Origin: WRDF01 sp031552235 | GTDB taxonomy: Bacteria > Bacteroidota > Bacteroidia > Bacteroidales > Rikenellaceae | Length of the DNA: 64,000 nt | Reading direction: 5' to 3' | Assembly: GCA_031552235.1 (NCBI GenBank) | Contig: JAVBMR010000002.1 | Span: 1-64,000 of the forward strand | Shown: in pieces, positions 9,129 to 17,364 of the stretch | How the letters are laid out: every line of letters begins with the position of its first letter | Position numbering within the stretch: the stretch's first letter is position 1 | Notes under the pieces: model-generated | The model's database searches: none | Seen by the model: the letters and a program-made list of their open reading frames with translations, nothing else | Told to the model about the DNA's origin: nothing | Program-made: the position numbers and the translations under genes

Positions 9129-9938
9129 ATGAGCAAGTGCAAAATATTGTACGTTTGTGAGGAAATAACTCCCTACGTTCCTGAAACGGAAATGTCGCAG
9201 CTGTGCCGTACCCTCTCGCAGGCAATGCAGGAAAAAGGTAACGAGATACGCACATTCATGCCGCGTTACGGCTGCGTCAACGAACGCCGCAACCAACTGC
9301 ACGAGGTCATCAGGCTCTCGGGCATGAACCTGATCATCGACGACAACGACCACCAGCTCATCATAAAGGTTGCCTCCATTCCCTCGGCCAGGGTGCAGAT
9401 ATATTTCATCGACAACGAGGACTATTTCAGCCGCAAGGCAATGCTCACGGACGCAGACGGAAACCATTACGCCGATAACGACGAACGCGCCATATTCTTC
9501 GCGCGCGGCGTCCTCGAAACCGTGAAGAAACTGCGCTGGGAACCCACCATAGTGCATTGCCACGGCTGGTTCTCGGCCGTCGCCCCGATATACCTGAAGT
9601 GGATAATGAACGACGACCCGCTCTTCGCCGACGTGAAGATAGTCGTTTCGATCTATGACGACGCGTTCCCCGGGACGCTCAGTCCGAACTTCGCGGCCAA
9701 GATCGCGAACGAGGGCGTAGACATGGACAAACTGAAGATTATAGCCGAACCTTCATACGAAAACCTGATGAAGCTCGTTATTAATGAAGCCGACGCTGTG
9801 GTTCTGGACACGCAAAACCCGAACCCCGAAGTGGCGGCATACGTTAAACAGAGCGGAAAACCGGCATTGTGGTATCAGGACAAGTCGACGACCGACTATT
9901 TGGATAATTATCAGGAATTATATGAAGGGTTATTTTAG
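9129..9938 (+). CDS. Glycogen/starch synthase N-terminal-domain protein (short GT5-like)
   Basis: A 269-residue protein matching only the N-terminal Rossmann half of GT5 glycogen/starch synthases, which are usually near 480 residues. Visible are ILYVCEEITPYVPETEMSQL at the start and PTIVHCHGWFSAVAPIYLK around 138-156. The C-terminal nucleotide-sugar-binding half is absent, and there is no frameshift remnant because DUF4270 begins inside its last codons. This short form paired with DUF4270 is common in Bacteroidetes, so it is probably a stable family; glycogen synthesis is doubtful. It overlaps the next gene by 17 bases. Confidence 0.8.
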   Translation: MSKCKILYVCEEITPYVPETEMSQLCRTLSQAMQEKGNEIRTFMPRYGCVNERRNQLHEVIRLSGMNLIIDDNDHQLIIKVASIPSARVQIYFIDNEDYFSRKAMLTDADGNHYADNDERAIFFARGVLETVKKLRWEPTIVHCHGWFSAVAPIYLKWIMNDDPLFADVKIVVSIYDDAFPGTLSPNFAAKIANEGVDMDKLKIIAEPSYENLMKLVINEADAVVLDTQNPNPEVAAYVKQSGKPALWYQDKSTTDYLDNYQELYEGLF

Positions 9939-11535
9939 GAAGTCTTTCATCGCCGTTGCCGCATCGCTTCTCGTGGCTGTCGGCGGAATGTTTATGGTTG
10001 GCTGCACTGACGTTGACGACACGCTCGGGCTTCACCTTGTGCCGGACGACCAGAGGGTGGAAGTGACGACCAGAACATTTACCGGAATCAGATCATATGC
10101 CGCGTACTCCGATTCGATCCCGACCAGCCGCCTGCGCGGGATGGCCTTCGGGAGCATGACAACGGATTTCGGCAGGACAACGGTAAGGAGCGTGAACCAG
10201 TTCATGCCGCTCGTGTCGTACACGAAGAGGGGCAACCACTATTTCGGGGCTGCCGATGCGGTAGTCGACTCGGCGTATATAGTGCTGTATGTAAACAAAA
10301 TAAGCGGCAATACGGCTGCGCCCCAAACATTCGGCGTCTTCCCTCTGGACGAAGCCGTGTCGGATACGTGGATCGATTTCACTAAAGAATATTATTCGGA
10401 TTACGACATGTCCGGTAAATATAAAACCGAACCTGTGTTCGAATTCACGCTGGAGAAAGAGATCGCCGGCGCGCGCTACAAAAAACTGTGGCCCGTTGGA
10501 GCAGAGGGCGAGGCGCTGTATGATAATGGCAAAGCATATCTCGAAGGCATAGTAGGGCTTCCCCAGTCCGTCTGGAAAGACGAAGAGGTGGGGGACGGTA
10601 AGTTCCATGCCGCGGTCCCCGGGTTCTATTTCGAGCCGAAAGCCCCATCGGCGGGCGAAGCCATCTACGAGGTTCTGATGGTAGACAGCTACTACCTGCA
10701 GGATCTTTCATACCTCGCGATATACACGCATAACCCGGCCGACGGCGCAACCGCCAAAGCGCTGGAAACGAAGTTCTATTTCGACGACAAAGCTGCGTCG
10801 TATGCCGACCTTTCGAACCTTTCGATCATGCTCGTAGACCATGATTACAGTTCCGCGACAAACGGCATCGATCCGGCCACGTTCCTCCGTTATCAGGAGA
10901 GAACCGACGAAAACGGGACGCCGCAACCAGGCAAGCCATGGGTAATGCCCGCACTGTACGACGATGCAGGCAACCCGATTGTGGACCAGCAGGAGGAAAT
11001 GTACGTGCAGACCATGGTCGGCGCTTCGGGGTATATCAGTTTCGACCAGGCCCTCAAGCAGGAGCTGGCAGGCATACTCAACTCCAACGGCACGGAATAC
11101 AGCTCGGTGTTCATAGACAAGGCGAAACTCATACTGCCGCTGGCGTATGACAAGTCCGACCCGGACTACGCCGCCAAAATGATGAACCTGCCATACAGGA
11201 TGGGGCTATACCTCGATTACAAAGGCGATCTGCCGGTGAGCATGCCCGATTATCCGTACATGGACGAGATCGCAAACTCCAAGGAGTCTAAATTCGGCGG
11301 ATACCTGAATTACAGCAAGGCGCAGTACGAAATGGATGTCTCGACGTATGCGAGGCAGCTTATAATGCACCCTGACGACACCCGCGGCGAGCTTTGGATA
11401 GCGCCGGCGTTCAACGCCAGCAATTTCACGAGGCTCCAGGAGGTGGTTCTGCAAAACAAGACCCCGAACCTCGGCGATCCGCTTGACAAAAGCCGCGAGA
11501 TAGAGTTAGTGATAACATACGCGCTGATTAAATAA
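9922..11535 (+). CDS. DUF4270 lipoprotein
   Basis: With the ATG at 9922 the protein has 537 residues and opens with a lipoprotein signal: MKGYFRKSFIAVAAS, a hydrophobic core and the lipobox MVGC (Cys28). A frame open from 9784 would bury this signal, so the internal start is preferred. The remainder is a beta-rich extracytoplasmic protein of the DUF4270 family of Bacteroidetes, with no known activity; DAVVDSAYIVLYV and the C-terminal PTL-like strands fit. It shares the transcript of the short starch-synthase-like gene, which it overlaps, and ends at a terminator. Confidence 0.85.
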   Translation: MKGYFRKSFIAVAASLLVAVGGMFMVGCTDVDDTLGLHLVPDDQRVEVTTRTFTGIRSYAAYSDSIPTSRLRGMAFGSMTTDFGRTTVRSVNQFMPLVSYTKRGNHYFGAADAVVDSAYIVLYVNKISGNTAAPQTFGVFPLDEAVSDTWIDFTKEYYSDYDMSGKYKTEPVFEFTLEKEIAGARYKKLWPVGAEGEALYDNGKAYLEGIVGLPQSVWKDEEVGDGKFHAAVPGFYFEPKAPSAGEAIYEVLMVDSYYLQDLSYLAIYTHNPADGATAKALETKFYFDDKAASYADLSNLSIMLVDHDYSSATNGIDPATFLRYQERTDENGTPQPGKPWVMPALYDDAGNPIVDQQEEMYVQTMVGASGYISFDQALKQELAGILNSNGTEYSSVFIDKAKLILPLAYDKSDPDYAAKMMNLPYRMGLYLDYKGDLPVSMPDYPYMDEIANSKESKFGGYLNYSKAQYEMDVSTYARQLIMHPDDTRGELWIAPAFNASNFTRLQEVVLQNKTPNLGDPLDKSREIELVITYALIK

Positions 11536-11548
11536 AAACAACGAGTTC

Positions 11549-11580
11549 AAACCTAAAGCCGAGACCTTTAGGTTTTTTCT
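11549..11580 (+). terminator. Intrinsic terminator after DUF4270
   Basis: AAACCTAAAG (11549-11558) pairs with CTTTAGGTTT (11566-11575) over a 7-base loop and runs into a T tract. It lies 13 bases after the stop. Confidence 0.85.
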
Positions 11581-11602
11581 CTTTTTTGAAAAGAAGGAAC
11601 AG

Positions 11603-13915
11603 ATGCAGGAGAACAATTTGGTGATAGTCGAATCACCGGCAAAAGCGAAAACGATAGAAAAATTCCTCGGCAAGGACTTCGTAGTGAAGTCGAGTTACGG
11701 ACATATCCGCGACCTTGCCAAAAAGGATTTGGGGATAGATATAGAGCACGGTTTCAAGCCCGCATACGAAGTGCCGGCAGATAAGAAGAAAGTCGTGGCC
11801 GAACTCGCGAAAGCCGCTTCGAAAGCAAGCGCCGTGTGGCTCGCGTCCGATGAAGACCGCGAGGGGGAAGCTATCGCGTGGCACCTGACACAGGTGCTCG
11901 GCCTGCCGGTGGAAAGCACCAAGAGGATCGTTTTTCACGAGATCACAAAAAACGCCATCCTGTCGGCAATCGAGCAGCCCAGAACGGTGGACATGAAGCT
12001 CGTCGACGCGCAGCAGGCACGCAGGGTGCTCGACCGTCTTGTAGGCTTCGAACTCTCGCCGCTGCTGTGGCGCAAAGTACGCCCATCGCTCTCGGCCGGC
12101 AGGGTGCAGAGCGTGGCTGTGAGGCTGCTGGTAGAGCGAGAGAGGGAAATAATAGGCTTTGAACAGTCGCCATTTTTCCGCGTGACCGCGCAGTTCATAA
12201 ATACCGCCGACCCCAAGCAGACGATATTCAGGGCCGAGCTCAACAAGCGGTTCGCGACTAAAAAAGAGGCATACGATTTTCTCGAAAAATGCAAGGGGGC
12301 GCAGTTCACGGTAACCTCGCACGAGAGCAAGCCGGCCATGCGCAATCCGTCAGCCCCGTTCACGACCTCGACGCTCCAGCAGGAGGCGGGGCGCAAGCTC
12401 GGGATGTCGGTCGCGCAAACAATGTCCACCGCCCAGAAACTGTATGAGAACGGTTGGATAACATACATGCGTACCGACTCGGTGAACCTGTCGGCGCAGG
12501 CGATAGCCTCTTCGAAGGAGGAGATCACCAAGATGTTCGGGGAGGCATATTCCAATCCGCGCAACTTCAAGACCAGCACCAAGGGAGCGCAGGAGGCCCA
12601 CGAGGCCATCCGCCCGTCGTATTTCGACCGCAAACAGGTGGAGGGAACTCCGGCGGAAAAAAGGCTTTACGAACTTATCTGGAAACGCACGGTGGCGTCG
12701 CAGATGGCTGCCGCCAGAATAGAGAAGACAGTTGTCAATATCGGGATAAATACCGCAGCGGAACACTTTACCGCCACCGGCGAGGTAGTGCTTTTCGACG
12801 GTTTCCTGAAGCTCTACTCGGAGTCTGCGGACGAAGATGCGGCGGAGAACGAAGAAGGCATGCTGCCCGTAATGAAGAGCGGCGACGCACTTATGGCGCT
12901 CTCGATAACCGGCACGGAACGCTTCACACAGGCCCCGCCGCGCTACAGCGAGGCGTCGCTCGTCAAGAGGCTCGAAGAACTCGGCATCGGCCGCCCCTCG
13001 ACCTACGCCCCCACGATAAGTACCGTCATCAACCGCGGTTATGTGGTTAAGCAGAACAAGGACGGCGTTAAGCGTGAGTACGCGGTATTGACGCTGGAGA
13101 AGAACGAAATAAAGGAAAAAACGGCATCGGAGAACACAGGCCGCGAAAAGAACAAACTTTCCCCGACCGACATCGGGATGCTCGTGAACGACTATCTGGA
13201 AGGGCATTTCCCGACCATCATGGACTATAACTTCACGGCGACGGTCGAGAAGGATTTCGACGAGATCGCCGAGGGCGAACTGGGTTGGGAGAAGATGATA
13301 AGCCGCTTCTACGGGCCTTTCCATAAGCATGTGGAAGAGGCGCTGGAAACAGCCCCCGAATATAAAAACCAGGAACGTGTGCTGGGCGTAGACCCCAAGA
13401 CCGGACGCCAGGTGACCGCCCGCATCGGCCGCTACGGCCCTATGGTGCAGATCGAGGCCGCCGAAGGCGAGAAACCGCGCTACGCGGCGCTCAAAAAGGG
13501 GCAGCTAATCGTTTCGATAACGCTCGACGACGCGCTCCAGCTCTTTGCGCTTCCGCGCTCGCTTGGCGAGCTGGACGGCAAAGACGTCGTGGTCGGTATC
13601 GGCAAGTTCGGGCCTTACGTGCGTTACGACGGCAAATTCACCTCGCTCGCCAAGACCGACGACCCCTACGAAATCACCCTTGAGAGGGCGCAGGAACTGA
13701 TGGCGCAGAAAGAGCAACAGCAGAAGGCGGCTAAAACGCCCCTTGTGACGTTTGCCGAGGAACCCGAGATGCTGGTCCTGCAAGGCCGCTACGGGCCGTA
13801 CATATCGTACAAGGAGAAGAATTATCCGGTACCCAAGACCACCGATCCGGCCGCCATGACGCTGGAAGAGGCACGCGCGATAATCGCCAAAAAGGACGCG
13901 AAGGGGAAGAAATAG
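11603..13915 (+). CDS. topA: DNA topoisomerase I (type IA)
   Basis: Relaxes negatively supercoiled DNA by transient single-strand cleavage. The 770-residue protein has the Toprim domain (VIVESPAKAK with Glu10; DEDREGE at 83-89) and the active-site region GWITYMRTDSVNLS with Tyr288. The C-terminus lacks zinc-finger cysteines and carries glycine-rich repeats instead (GRYGPMVQIE, GKFGPYVRYDGKFTSL, GRYGPYISYKEKNYPVP), the usual form in Bacteroidetes. It is followed by a strong terminator. Confidence 0.97.
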   Translation: MQENNLVIVESPAKAKTIEKFLGKDFVVKSSYGHIRDLAKKDLGIDIEHGFKPAYEVPADKKKVVAELAKAASKASAVWLASDEDREGEAIAWHLTQVLGLPVESTKRIVFHEITKNAILSAIEQPRTVDMKLVDAQQARRVLDRLVGFELSPLLWRKVRPSLSAGRVQSVAVRLLVEREREIIGFEQSPFFRVTAQFINTADPKQTIFRAELNKRFATKKEAYDFLEKCKGAQFTVTSHESKPAMRNPSAPFTTSTLQQEAGRKLGMSVAQTMSTAQKLYENGWITYMRTDSVNLSAQAIASSKEEITKMFGEAYSNPRNFKTSTKGAQEAHEAIRPSYFDRKQVEGTPAEKRLYELIWKRTVASQMAAARIEKTVVNIGINTAAEHFTATGEVVLFDGFLKLYSESADEDAAENEEGMLPVMKSGDALMALSITGTERFTQAPPRYSEASLVKRLEELGIGRPSTYAPTISTVINRGYVVKQNKDGVKREYAVLTLEKNEIKEKTASENTGREKNKLSPTDIGMLVNDYLEGHFPTIMDYNFTATVEKDFDEIAEGELGWEKMISRFYGPFHKHVEEALETAPEYKNQERVLGVDPKTGRQVTARIGRYGPMVQIEAAEGEKPRYAALKKGQLIVSITLDDALQLFALPRSLGELDGKDVVVGIGKFGPYVRYDGKFTSLAKTDDPYEITLERAQELMAQKEQQQKAAKTPLVTFAEEPEMLVLQGRYGPYISYKEKNYPVPKTTDPAAMTLEEARAIIAKKDAKGKK

Positions 13916-13953
13916 ACGGAATTTGATCCCTGGATAGGGGTAAAATACAAAGG

Positions 13954-13982
13954 AAGGGGATGATGAAATCATCCCCTTTTTA
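13954..13982 (+). terminator. Intrinsic terminator after topA
   Basis: AAGGGGATGAT (13954-13964), loop GAA, ATCATCCCCTT (13968-13978), then T residues. It lies between topA and the convergent gene ending at 14003 and could serve both strands. Confidence 0.85.
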
Positions 13983-14002
13983 TGTGAACAACAGCCTTTA
14001 GC

Positions 14003-14710
14003 TTACCTGTCTCTTTTCCTTGATCGGGAGGTGTCAGCCCTGTTTGTAGCCTGTTTGGACCATTCGCGGATCTCTTCACGATCTTCCATCTGGGCGTGGG
14101 TTACCCTGCGTTGGTCCACAAGTTTACCATTCTCTATTTTTAGCAAAATGTAGTGTTTGTATTTGCGTTGAGGTCCTTCACGTACATGGACAAGTTCCAC
14201 TACTTTGCCGTCGATAAGGGTCAGCACTCCCGTGAACCAATCGGCACGGGCTTTCTCCTCGGTCGGGAACACCTCGTCCAAGATACTTTTCCTCGGATAT
14301 GGCACTGTGAAATCTCCATAAGGATCAATTTCACGGACTTGAAGATCTTTTACGATCAACTGTTTGTCGACGATCTCGAATGTGCAGTTATAGATGCGCC
14401 TCGGAGTGGGGCCAGTGGACATATCCTTTAGCAATATCACTACCTCGGTTCCGTCAGGCAATTTCTCGTGGCGATATTCGGGCTTGTCAGAGTCTTTGAT
14501 GTAGGGAGGACCCGGGACAATCTCCGGATGTTTTATCCAATAACTGGAAAATGGCCATTCCCGCATCAGGTATGTCTTACCCCTGTAAATGATTTGTTCT
14601 GCTCCTCCTATCGGTTTTTTGTACGCATTAGGGATTTTGGTGCCCTTTTGTGCCCCCGAAAGGCACAACGCCGAAAACAGAGCGAACACAAACATGATCA
14701 ACTTTCTCAT
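14003..14710 (-). CDS. Unidentified secreted protein (235 residues)
   Basis: I do not recognise this family. The N-terminus MRKLIMFVFALFSALCLSGAQ is a clear signal peptide, so the protein is exported. The body contains KTYLMREWPFSSYWIKHPEI, DLQVREIDPYGDFTVPYP and LTLIDGKVVELVHVREGPQ and ends in a basic tail (SRSRKRDR). Base composition is somewhat richer in A+T than its neighbours. It lies downstream of the GNAT gene but is separated from it by a perfect 52-base palindrome, so it is probably a separate transcript. Confidence 0.7.
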   Translation of the reverse strand: MRKLIMFVFALFSALCLSGAQKGTKIPNAYKKPIGGAEQIIYRGKTYLMREWPFSSYWIKHPEIVPGPPYIKDSDKPEYRHEKLPDGTEVVILLKDMSTGPTPRRIYNCTFEIVDKQLIVKDLQVREIDPYGDFTVPYPRKSILDEVFPTEEKARADWFTGVLTLIDGKVVELVHVREGPQRKYKHYILLKIENGKLVDQRRVTHAQMEDREEIREWSKQATNRADTSRSRKRDR

Positions 14711-14747
14711 ACCAATCGGGCTTAGGGATTGTTTGTTCCGGTAAATA

Positions 14748-14799
14748 TAACAAAATGCGTGAGATAACCCAAATTTGGGTTATCTCACGCATTTTGTTA
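14748..14799. terminator. Perfect 52-base palindrome, probable terminator
   Basis: The bases from 14748 to 14799 are exactly self-complementary (26-base arms centred on CCCAAATTTGGG). The hairpin lies just past the stop of the glsB-like gene on the minus strand and upstream of the secreted-protein gene. The outer arms end in TTTTGTTA, so it would work as a terminator on the minus strand. Confidence 0.75.
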
Positions 14800-14808
14800 A
14801 TTATATGG

Positions 14809-15729
14809 TTAATTCCCTGTGTTCTTGATATTCTTGACGTGGCGTTCCGACTTGCTGGGGTAGATGTCCTCGATGGTTATAAGGATGCCGGTTTCCTCCA
14901 CGTTGCCGAAATCGGGGTTGCACACCGTGCCGAAGACGCGCATGGTCGGCGAAAGGTTCATGTAGGAATTGATGAGCGGCGGGACGGTTTCGTTGCGTGA
15001 ACGGATCTCCCGGCTTAGGATCTTGTAGTCCTCGGTAAAATCGCCGCCTGTGAAGAGCGCCGCCATCTTTTCGTCGTCGATGTCGAGTTCGATGGGGTAT
15101 ATCGGCTCCACGAGGTTGTCGCGGTCGGGGAAATACTTGCGCAGGAAATATATCAGCAGGTTGCGCGCCTCGCGGTTGTAGTCGCCGTACATGGTAACCT
15201 TGCCGAAGAAGTATTTCATGTCGGGATTCTGCACTATAAGCGCCCCGAGGCCATCCCACAGGTTGTCGAGCGCGTATATGCCTTTGGGGTTTTCGCGCGA
15301 GCCCTGGTAGTGGGGTTGGACGAACGAGCGCCCGAGTTCTATCGTGTAGGGCAGGAATTCCTTGCGGAAGCGGTCGCTGAAGCGGAAGTAATGCTCCGTG
15401 GAGAAATTCTTGGGATGCTCCGAGTGTGAAACTATGTAGCGGTATCCGCCTACGATCTCACCGGCGTTCGGGTCCCACACGAGGAGCTGTTTATAGCCGT
15501 CCTCCACAAGGTCGAGTTCGTCTATGTCGACCTCCTCGTCCGTGCCGCCGCCGGCGTCGCGGAAAGCCAGCTCGCGCAGGCGACCGATCTCGCGCATGGT
15601 GTTGGGCGAATCGGCTGCCGTTATCACGTATATTTTATTCCCGGCATTGTTCGTGTCGCGCAGGAAACGTTCCGCGGTTAATTCGCTTTCGATGAGCGCC
15701 TGCGATACCGGTTCGATAAGGAGTTTCAT
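14809..15729 (-). CDS. glsB: GNAT-type N-acyltransferase, GlsB-like (glycine lipid synthesis)
   Basis: A 306-residue protein of the acyl-ACP-dependent amino-acid N-acyltransferase group (OlsB/hemolysin-like GNAT). Conserved stretches include MREIGRLRELAFRDAGGGTD, GEIVGGYRYIV, TIELGRSFVQPHYQG and GLGALIVQNPDMKYFFGKV. In Bacteroides the relative GlsB attaches a fatty acid to glycine as the first step of glycine-lipid synthesis, and its gene lies next to glsA. Here the probable partner is 2.8 kb upstream on the same strand, beyond an A+T-rich insert. The assignment rests on family resemblance and the partner gene. Confidence 0.8.
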   Translation of the reverse strand: MKLLIEPVSQALIESELTAERFLRDTNNAGNKIYVITAADSPNTMREIGRLRELAFRDAGGGTDEEVDIDELDLVEDGYKQLLVWDPNAGEIVGGYRYIVSHSEHPKNFSTEHYFRFSDRFRKEFLPYTIELGRSFVQPHYQGSRENPKGIYALDNLWDGLGALIVQNPDMKYFFGKVTMYGDYNREARNLLIYFLRKYFPDRDNLVEPIYPIELDIDDEKMAALFTGGDFTEDYKILSREIRSRNETVPPLINSYMNLSPTMRVFGTVCNPDFGNVEETGILITIEDIYPSKSERHVKNIKNTGN

Positions 15730-15803
15730 CTCGAATGAGTTTTGACCGACAAAAATAACAAATTGCTGTGTAAAAACATGGGATACATGTGTTTATTTTA
15801 TAC

Positions 15804-15814
15804 TCTTATCCGCA
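15804..15814. repeat. Left end of the TTATCCGC inverted-repeat family, at the border of the A+T-rich block
   Basis: CTTATCCGCAA at 15804-15814, preceded by TTATTTTATAC as in the copy at 860-886. Its inverted partner GCGGATAAGC is found at 18497-18506, on the far side of the three-gene block. Confidence 0.6.
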
Positions 15815-15971
15815 ATTCCCTCTGTCATGCGGTCTCTGCGCCTGCTTCGTTAGTCGGTTGGGCGCTTCACTGTCCACCGAAAAAAGAAGTTGGCGCGGAC
15901 GACAGACGGTGATGATACCACATCGCCGCCCGCTGGAAGCAGACGCGCAGTTGGGTGTTCGGCATTTTTTG
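15815..15971. repeat. Cassette spacer element E1
   Basis: Read on the minus strand, right after the stop of the 256-residue gene comes TGCCGAACACCCAACTGC, then a G+C-rich part with CTGCTTCCAG, then GGTGGACAGTGAAG and AAGCAGGC. Element E2 has the same blocks in the same order. The G+C-rich spacer contrasts sharply with the A+T-rich genes around it. It carries no gene. Confidence 0.6.
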
Positions 15972-16742
15972 TCATTTCGTAAATAATTCAATGTCCTCTA
16001 ATGTGTCAGCAATAGTTCCTCCAATTTGTTTGTCTTGTTTCATATACAATCTAAGGAAAGGAACGACTTTTTCCTTGTCTATTGTCGAGTGTATTCGTGC
16101 CAAGTGTCCCAAGCAAGTTACTGCTAATCGTCTAATATCTTCTTTCAGTTTCTCGTCCTCTATAAGTGAAATACATTCATTTTGGACTAATCGCCAATCA
16201 TCAAAATTGAAACTCAAATACAGTAAAATCTCTGTTGCAGATTTCACATTCTCCGAATGAAGAATTCTAATTGCTTCTTTGGTTATTCTACCTTCTGTCC
16301 ATTCGACAAAGGTTTCTGTCCCGTTAATTTTCCCACTGAATAAGCCTTTTGATTTAATTATCGGCACATGTAATTTTATGTAATTGTCAAAGACAAGTTG
16401 ATTTTGATAATTCTTCTCCGCTCTTTCCCACTCCCCCAAATCCGTATCCATTGTCACAAGTTCCTCAAACGATTTAGTTGCTCTAATCTTGGCATATTCT
16501 CTTACATGAGGAATTTTTGTCTCATTGTAAGTTGTCAACCAATGACACCAATAATTCCAAAGGTCTTTACTAAGCGTAAAAATATCATCGAATAGAGGTA
16601 TTAAGAGAAATTCGTCCGTCCAATCATCCTGTTCGTCCGAAAAGATGTTTGTATAATAAAATGCACGACCATTATAATCAGCAGTTCCCTCTATAATAGT
16701 CATGTCCCAATAATTGTCGACACTATATACTTTTTCTTTCAT
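15972..16742 (-). CDS. Unidentified A+T-rich gene, possible immunity-type protein (256 residues)
   Basis: I do not recognise a named family. The protein is soluble, with no signal peptide. The first half is acidic and aromatic-rich (SVDNYWDMTIIEGTADYNGR, DDWTDEFLLIPL). The second half, from about 165, is helical with a HEAT-like look (WRLVQNECISLIEDEKLKED, RRLAVTCLGHLARIHS). Codon use is far richer in A+T than the flanking acyltransferase genes, which suggests transfer. It sits between spacer elements E1 and E2. Immunity proteins of interbacterial toxins often look like this, but that is inference from composition and context only. Confidence 0.7.
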   Translation of the reverse strand: MKEKVYSVDNYWDMTIIEGTADYNGRAFYYTNIFSDEQDDWTDEFLLIPLFDDIFTLSKDLWNYWCHWLTTYNETKIPHVREYAKIRATKSFEELVTMDTDLGEWERAEKNYQNQLVFDNYIKLHVPIIKSKGLFSGKINGTETFVEWTEGRITKEAIRILHSENVKSATEILLYLSFNFDDWRLVQNECISLIEDEKLKEDIRRLAVTCLGHLARIHSTIDKEKVVPFLRLYMKQDKQIGGTIADTLEDIELFTK

Positions 16743-16928
16743 TGCATTCTATTTTTCGTTATGCACTTCCGACGGCTGACGCCCTCAACGTGCCCACAGC
16801 TGCTTTCGAGCGGGTTTGTGGTGGACTTCACTGTCCGCCGATGCCGAAAGTGATGCGGGCGGCAAAAGTTGAGAACCACGCTTTCGCCCCCGCCTGAAAG
16901 CAGGCAGGCAGTTGGTTTTTCGGCAGTC
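16743..16928. repeat. Cassette spacer element E2
   Basis: On the minus strand, within three bases of the stop of the 142-residue gene, comes TGCCGAAAAACCAACTGC, followed by CTGCTTTCAGG, a G+C-rich part, CGGCGGACAGTGAAG, GAAAGCAGC and CACGTTGAGGGCGTCAGCCG. It shares its first half with E1 and its second half with E3. Confidence 0.6.
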
Positions 16929-17357
16929 TTATGTTTCTTTGAATTCAAATTTTTCCGTAGTACGGTTGCAATACAATAAATATTCTTTATTTGCCTCTAC
17001 CGTTACGTTAAATTTTTCGTCTCGGATTGTATGTGATCCGTACCCGCTTAAAGCGGTAATGCTTATGTCTGCCCAGAAACATGTGACGTGAATGATATGT
17101 GTGCCGGGCAATAAATAAAATCCATGCCTTGTTCCTTTCGAATGTATTACAGGTTTTTCGTTGTCTACACTGATAACTTCTAATGTGTCATCTATTTCCA
17201 CTCGTTTGAAATAAATTTTCACGGCTTCGGGATGTTCGTGCTCGTAGACTGTGGCTTTATCTTTTCTACGCTTCATATAGAGGTGTAAAAAAGGAATATA
17301 GACAAGTAAAATAACACAAAAAAATAAACCGACATAAAGCCCGAACGACTCCATCAT
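16929..17357 (-). CDS. Unidentified small membrane-anchored protein (142 residues)
   Basis: One N-terminal transmembrane helix (about 7-26, GLYVGLFFCVILLVYIPFL) is followed by the basic stretch KRRKDK and a soluble domain of about 100 residues. The domain contains GFYLLPGTHIIHVTC, a beta-type pattern reminiscent of PEGA-like or DUF2846-like domains, but the match is too weak to name. It begins 7 bases after the 322-residue gene, so the two are translated from one transcript. Composition is A+T-rich like its two neighbours in the block. Confidence 0.65.
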   Translation of the reverse strand: MMESFGLYVGLFFCVILLVYIPFLHLYMKRRKDKATVYEHEHPEAVKIYFKRVEIDDTLEVISVDNEKPVIHSKGTRHGFYLLPGTHIIHVTCFWADISITALSGYGSHTIRDEKFNVTVEANKEYLLYCNRTTEKFEFKET

Positions 17358-17364
17358 ACTATAA

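Noticed and set aside
9784..9921. N-terminal extension of the DUF4270 gene
   Set aside because: It lies within the preceding gene and would bury the lipoprotein signal peptide that starts at 9922.
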